A stretch of 64,000 bases of DNA, taken from contig NZ_FNZR01000002.1 of NCBI RefSeq assembly GCF_900109365.1, positions 1 through 64,000 of the forward strand, read 5' to 3'. The position numbers were made by a program, and so were the translations under genes. The notes below the pieces were generated by a model that was not told where the DNA came from, did not search any database, and saw only the letters and a list, made by a program, of their open reading frames with translations. Of the stretch, positions 60,720 through 64,000 are shown piece after piece. Position 1 is the first letter of the stretch. Every line of letters begins with the position of its first letter. This stretch comes from Parapedobacter koreensis (GTDB taxonomy: Bacteria; Bacteroidota; Bacteroidia; Sphingobacteriales; Sphingobacteriaceae).

Positions 60720-61070
60720 TTACTCGCCATGTAACCAAGCTTTTTTGGCCAGTAGTTCATCTTCGGTCTCGCGGACATCCTCATCGTCTACACAACAGTC
60801 AACCGGACATACCGCTGCACACTGCGGTTCGTCATGAAAACCGACACATTCGGTACATTTATCGGAAACGATGTAATAGACTTCATCGGACAACGCGGAT
60901 TGCTCTTCATCCGCATCCAATGTGGTCCCATCGCCAAAATCAATAATTCCATTAAGTTCCGTGCCTTCTGAAAAACGCCAACTCACCCCTGCATCGTAAA
61001 TTGCATTATTCGGGCATTCCGGTTCGCAAGCCCCGCAATTGATGCATTCGTCTGTTATCTTGATTGCCAT
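60720..61070 (-). CDS. 2[4Fe-4S] ferredoxin
   Basis: 116 aa. Two cluster motifs: CINCGACEPECPNNAIYDAG, and CTECVGFHDEPQCAAVCPVD with the wide spacing of the Alvin/YfhL-type ferredoxins. The C-terminal extension is acidic (DDEDVRETEDELLAKKAWL). Cytoplasmic electron carrier. Divergent from the LuxC-type acyl-CoA reductase, a pairing often seen in Bacteroidota; partner enzyme not known. Confidence 0.92.
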   Translation of the reverse strand: MAIKITDECINCGACEPECPNNAIYDAGVSWRFSEGTELNGIIDFGDGTTLDADEEQSALSDEVYYIVSDKCTECVGFHDEPQCAAVCPVDCCVDDEDVRETEDELLAKKAWLHGE

Positions 61071-61240
61071 CTAATGCTTACTATTATGATAAAATAAAAC
61101 CTTATTTTTGTATCCGTTTTGAATGCGCCTTGTTTTTGGCTAAGCGCCTTCACTACCCAATCGGTCGTCTTTTTTAGTGACGCCAAATTTCTGCAAAGGT
61201 AATACAAATATTGTGCAAAGAAGGGTTTAAGATTAACATT

Positions 61241-62257
61241 TTGACAAAGAAACAACGCATTGACGCATTCGCCTTATTGGGATCTTACTTACTTTCCGAC
61301 AGCCAGGAACTCCATGATGCCGTGGAATCTGCTGGATATTATAATGCGTGGTTTACCCTGCCAAACGTTTATAAAGCGTTGAAAAATACGGCCCTGAATC
61401 TATCAGCACCGCAATTGGGCAAGTGGCTGGATCCGTATCCTTTTGATGGGGAAACTGACCAAACCGTTGGGCTGGTATTGGCAGGCAACATTCCATTGGT
61501 AGGTTTTCACGATATCTTATGCGTACTTTGTGCCGGTTTCAATGTCCAACTAAAACCATCGACAGCCGATTTGAAGCTGACCACGCATGTGCTCGATAAG
61601 CTACAGGAAATTGAACCTCGCTTGGCCAATAAAATTACCATCACTGATCGCCTGGCGGGCTTTGATTTGGTAATAGCTACCGGAAGTGACAATACGGCAC
61701 GGTATTTCACGTACTACTTTGGCAAAAAACCCCACATCATACGGAAAAACCGCAACAGTGTCGCCATCTTGACAGGAAAGGAAACCCCGGATGCGCTCGT
61801 GCAATTGGGCTCGGATATCTTTGATTACTTCGGCCTCGGCTGCCGCAGTGTCTCCAAGCTGTTTGTGCCTAAAGGATATGACATCTCGGCTTTCTATGCG
61901 GGAATCGCGCCCTTTGCCGATATAGCAGACCACTATAAATACACCAACAACTACGACTATAACAAATCCATTTACCTTATCAATGGCGATCCGCACTATG
62001 ACAATGGCTTCCTGCTGGTGAAACCGGATGAACGGACGGCTTCTCCATTGGCAACCCTGTACATGGAGGAATACGACAATGAAGACATGCTTAGTGCAAA
62101 ACTTGCTGCAACAGCTTCCCAATTGCAATGCGTGGTCAGCCTTGAACCGCTGGAAAGCCCGGTGCCTTCCGTACGCTTTGGACAAAGCCAGCAGCCTGCA
62201 CTTGATGACTATGCAGACGGTGTGAATACGCTTGATTTTTTGGCAGAACATCGATGA
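61241..62257 (+). CDS. LuxC-type acyl-CoA reductase
   Basis: 338 aa starting at TTG 61241 (LTKKQRIDAFALLGSYLLSD); a longer TTG start at 61211 is possible. Aldehyde-dehydrogenase-like fold: GLVLAGNIPLVGFHDILCVL, KPSTADLKLTTHVLDKL, ATGSDNTARYFTYYFGKKP and catalytic Cys in DYFGLGCRSVSKLFVPKGYD. It would reduce acyl-CoA to fatty aldehyde. No other lux-like genes are near. Confidence 0.9.
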   Translation: MTKKQRIDAFALLGSYLLSDSQELHDAVESAGYYNAWFTLPNVYKALKNTALNLSAPQLGKWLDPYPFDGETDQTVGLVLAGNIPLVGFHDILCVLCAGFNVQLKPSTADLKLTTHVLDKLQEIEPRLANKITITDRLAGFDLVIATGSDNTARYFTYYFGKKPHIIRKNRNSVAILTGKETPDALVQLGSDIFDYFGLGCRSVSKLFVPKGYDISAFYAGIAPFADIADHYKYTNNYDYNKSIYLINGDPHYDNGFLLVKPDERTASPLATLYMEEYDNEDMLSAKLAATASQLQCVVSLEPLESPVPSVRFGQSQQPALDDYADGVNTLDFLAEHR

Positions 62258-62284
62258 GACCTTTATCTTTCACCTAATTAATGC

Positions 62285-62292
62285 TAACTTTG
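62285..62292 (+). promoter_or_regulatory. -7 promoter box before the small conserved gene / ftsE
   Basis: TAACTTTG matches TAnnTTTG and lies 8 bp upstream of the ATG at 62300, implying a very short leader. Likely promoter of the 62300-63188 transcript. Confidence 0.45.
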
Positions 62293-62299
62293 CCGCAAC

Positions 62300-62503
62300 A
62301 TGTATGTCATTAAGGTCAAGGGCGTAGCTAAGATACCGGATTATGTCCAATTGCGTGATGATGCATTCACACTGCTCGCCTATTTCAGGGTAGATCGTCC
62401 GGATAAATCACTGGAAAAATTGGGATTGGCTGACAAAGCGGAATATATCATGGAAATTGTCCAGAAAATGCCTTTTGGGCAAATTAAAAAACTAGAATTG
62501 TAA
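62300..62503 (+). CDS. conserved small hypothetical protein upstream of ftsE
   Basis: 67 aa, soluble. Starts MYVIKVKGVAKIPDYVQLRD, then LAYFRVDRPDKSLEKLGL and a helix (AEYIMEIVQKMPFGQIKKL). It stops 4 bp before ftsE, so the genes are co-transcribed. It looks like the short Bacteroidota proteins found at this position. Role unknown; link to cell division is by context. Confidence 0.75.
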   Translation: MYVIKVKGVAKIPDYVQLRDDAFTLLAYFRVDRPDKSLEKLGLADKAEYIMEIVQKMPFGQIKKLEL

Positions 62504-62507
62504 GCTT

Positions 62508-63188
62508 ATGATGGGCGATACGGTAATCACACTCAAAAGCGTAGATATCTACCAACCCAAACACTTGGTGCTCGCTAACGTAAATCTTAAAATCGACAAG
62601 GGCGAATTCGTCTTCCTTATCGGGCAGACTGGCAGCGGCAAAAGTAGCCTGCTGAAAATTATTTACGGCGACTTACACATTGCAAGCGGCGAAGGAATGG
62701 TAGCGGGATTTGACATGAAGAAGCTCAGCGAGCGCGAAGTACCCTTCTTGCGCAGGAAATTGGGGATTGTCTTTCAAGATTTCCACCTGCTTACCGATCG
62801 CACCGTAGAAAAGAACCTGGAATTTGCACTCAGGGCCACAGGCTGGAAAGACAAGGCGCTTATCAATGCCCGCATGCTCGATGTGCTGGAGAAGGTGGGG
62901 CTTCGCTCAAAGCTGAAAAAAATGCCGCATGAACTGTCAGGCGGCGAACAACAGCGGGTGGTCATTGCCCGAGCGTTGCTGAATAATCCAGAAATCATCT
63001 TGGCGGACGAACCAACGGGCAATCTTGATCCGGAAACATCCGAAGAGATTGTCTTGCTGCTAAAAGAAATCAGCCGTGCGGGCACAGCTATCCTGATGGC
63101 CACGCACGATTACCAGATTATCCGCAATATGCCTTCGCGCATTATTAAAACGGGTAATGGCGCGTTGCACGACAATGTGTCGATATAA
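62508..63188 (+). CDS. ftsE: cell division ATP-binding protein FtsE
   Basis: 226 aa ABC ATPase. Walker A GQTGSGKSSLLKI, Q-loop FQDFHLLTDRTVEKNLEFAL, signature ELSGGEQQRVVIARAL, Walker B ILADEPTGNLDPETS and His switch MATHDYQI. The FHLLTDRTVxxN segment is FtsE-specific. It works with FtsX to activate septal hydrolases. ftsX is not adjacent, which is usual in Bacteroidota. Confidence 0.92.
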   Translation: MMGDTVITLKSVDIYQPKHLVLANVNLKIDKGEFVFLIGQTGSGKSSLLKIIYGDLHIASGEGMVAGFDMKKLSEREVPFLRRKLGIVFQDFHLLTDRTVEKNLEFALRATGWKDKALINARMLDVLEKVGLRSKLKKMPHELSGGEQQRVVIARALLNNPEIILADEPTGNLDPETSEEIVLLLKEISRAGTAILMATHDYQIIRNMPSRIIKTGNGALHDNVSI

Positions 63189-63284
63189 CAGGATTGCAAA
63201 ACTGACAGGGTGACCGATATTTCGCTATTGGCAATAAAATTGAGGCTGGAATTAAATAGTGGACAACAGTAAGGATGGCTAATT

Positions 63285-63875
63285 ATGGCAAAAAACAATA
63301 AAAAAGACCAGGATAACGAAATAATGATAGAAAAAGAATCTGCTGTGGACGAAACGCAGTCAACCGATATCCCAAACGAAAATGGAGCAGACGCTGCGGC
63401 GGAAGAATCTGCCACGGATCAACCGACAGCCGAAGAGCAATTGGCTGCTGAATTGGCTTCGTTAAACGACAAGTACCTTCGTTTATATGCCGAGTTTGAC
63501 AACTACAAACGCCGTGTGGCTAAGGAACGCATCGAGCTCATGCAGACCGCCGGTAAAGAAATCATTGCCAATCTATTGACGGTAGTAGACGATTTCGAGC
63601 GGGCACTGAAGGCTGTCGAAATAGCGACAGAAGTTGCTCCGGTAAAAGAGGGAATAACGCTGGTAGGCCAAAAGTTAAAGCATATTTTAACCCATCAGGG
63701 ATTAAAAGAAATGGAGTCTATTGGAAAACCCTTTGATGCCGAATTGCAGGAAGCAATCACCAATATACCTGCCCCAAGTGACGACTTGAAAGGTAAAGTA
63801 ATTGACGAAATCGAAAAGGGCTACTTTTTGCATGGCAAGGTATTGCGGCATGCCAAGGTGGTTGTTGGCAGTTAA
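63285..63875 (+). CDS. grpE: GrpE nucleotide exchange factor
   Basis: 196 aa. Disordered acidic N-terminus (about 1-60) as usual, then the coiled coil ASLNDKYLRLYAEFDNYKRR, and the beta domain GKPFDAELQEAITNIPAPSD ending YFLHGKVLRHAKVVVG. Releases ADP from DnaK. dnaJ starts 13 bp downstream, forming the grpE-dnaJ heat-shock operon. Confidence 0.95.
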   Translation: MAKNNKKDQDNEIMIEKESAVDETQSTDIPNENGADAAAEESATDQPTAEEQLAAELASLNDKYLRLYAEFDNYKRRVAKERIELMQTAGKEIIANLLTVVDDFERALKAVEIATEVAPVKEGITLVGQKLKHILTHQGLKEMESIGKPFDAELQEAITNIPAPSDDLKGKVIDEIEKGYFLHGKVLRHAKVVVGS

Positions 63876-63882
63876 CAAATAG

Positions 63883-64000
<118 letters not shown>

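Overview
The window comes from a member of the Bacteroidota, most likely a Sphingobacteriaceae-type organism of moderate GC (Parapedobacter-like; genus is a guess). The grounds are a SusC/SusD pair, DUF6443-type RHS proteins, Bacteroidota-only families (DUF6266, DUF5675, RteC-like), TAnnTTTG-type promoter boxes and few Shine-Dalgarno sequences. The left two thirds (1-48,855) are accessory and rich in toxin, surface and mobile-type functions. The right part (49,049-64,000) is mostly chromosomal housekeeping.

Layout. (1) 1-10,430, minus strand: tail-fibre/S74-like exported proteins feed into a two-protein RHS cage operon (5411-8776 partner, 1868-5398 toxin with an AT-rich tip), its lipoprotein immunity candidate, and the wreckage of an older RHS tip/immunity cassette. 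(2) 10,632-15,661, minus strand: a LytS/LytR two-component system, an RteC-like regulator, an excisionase-like HTH, DUF6266, DUF5675 and two small membrane proteins that look like a holin/lysin-type set. (3) 15,717-18,345: an acyltransferase with a tiny upstream peptide, a divergent Crp/Fnr regulator and a small exported Cys protein. (4) 18,401-24,447: a TlpA-like/SusC/SusD uptake operon. (5) 24,450-31,052: an AT-rich island with an XRE protein, an Rpn-type nuclease, orphan proteins and a VapBC pair. (6) 31,136-42,060, minus strand: a second tail-fibre pair and a second RHS operon with a tandem array of spare toxin tips. (7) 42,184-48,855: an XRE regulator and a minimal type II secretion/type IV pilus-like module (ATPase, prepilin peptidase, pilins, GspF) split over two divergent operons.

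The most striking signal is a conserved element of about 70-90 bp, present five times. It lies before each tail-fibre/RHS operon and again in the divergent spacer of the pilus/secretion module. It contains 22-bp-spaced TATAAATTTGATA direct repeats and, in three copies, a CGAATC/GATTCG inverted repeat. It suggests that RHS toxins, fibre-like proteins and the pilus-like machine are one co-regulated system. This is inference from sequence and has not been tested.

The right part holds a truncated haemoglobin, a 141-bp MITE-like element with 20-bp terminal inverted repeats and 9-bp target duplications, a Tat-exported Gfo/Idh/MocA oxidoreductase, a TetR-TolC-EmrA-EmrB efflux operon, an ICMT-like methyltransferase with CmoA, NdpA, a histone-deacetylase-family protein, a YceH-like protein, UspA, a ferredoxin divergent from a LuxC-type acyl-CoA reductase, FtsE, GrpE and the start of DnaJ. 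No rRNA, tRNA or CRISPR array was seen.
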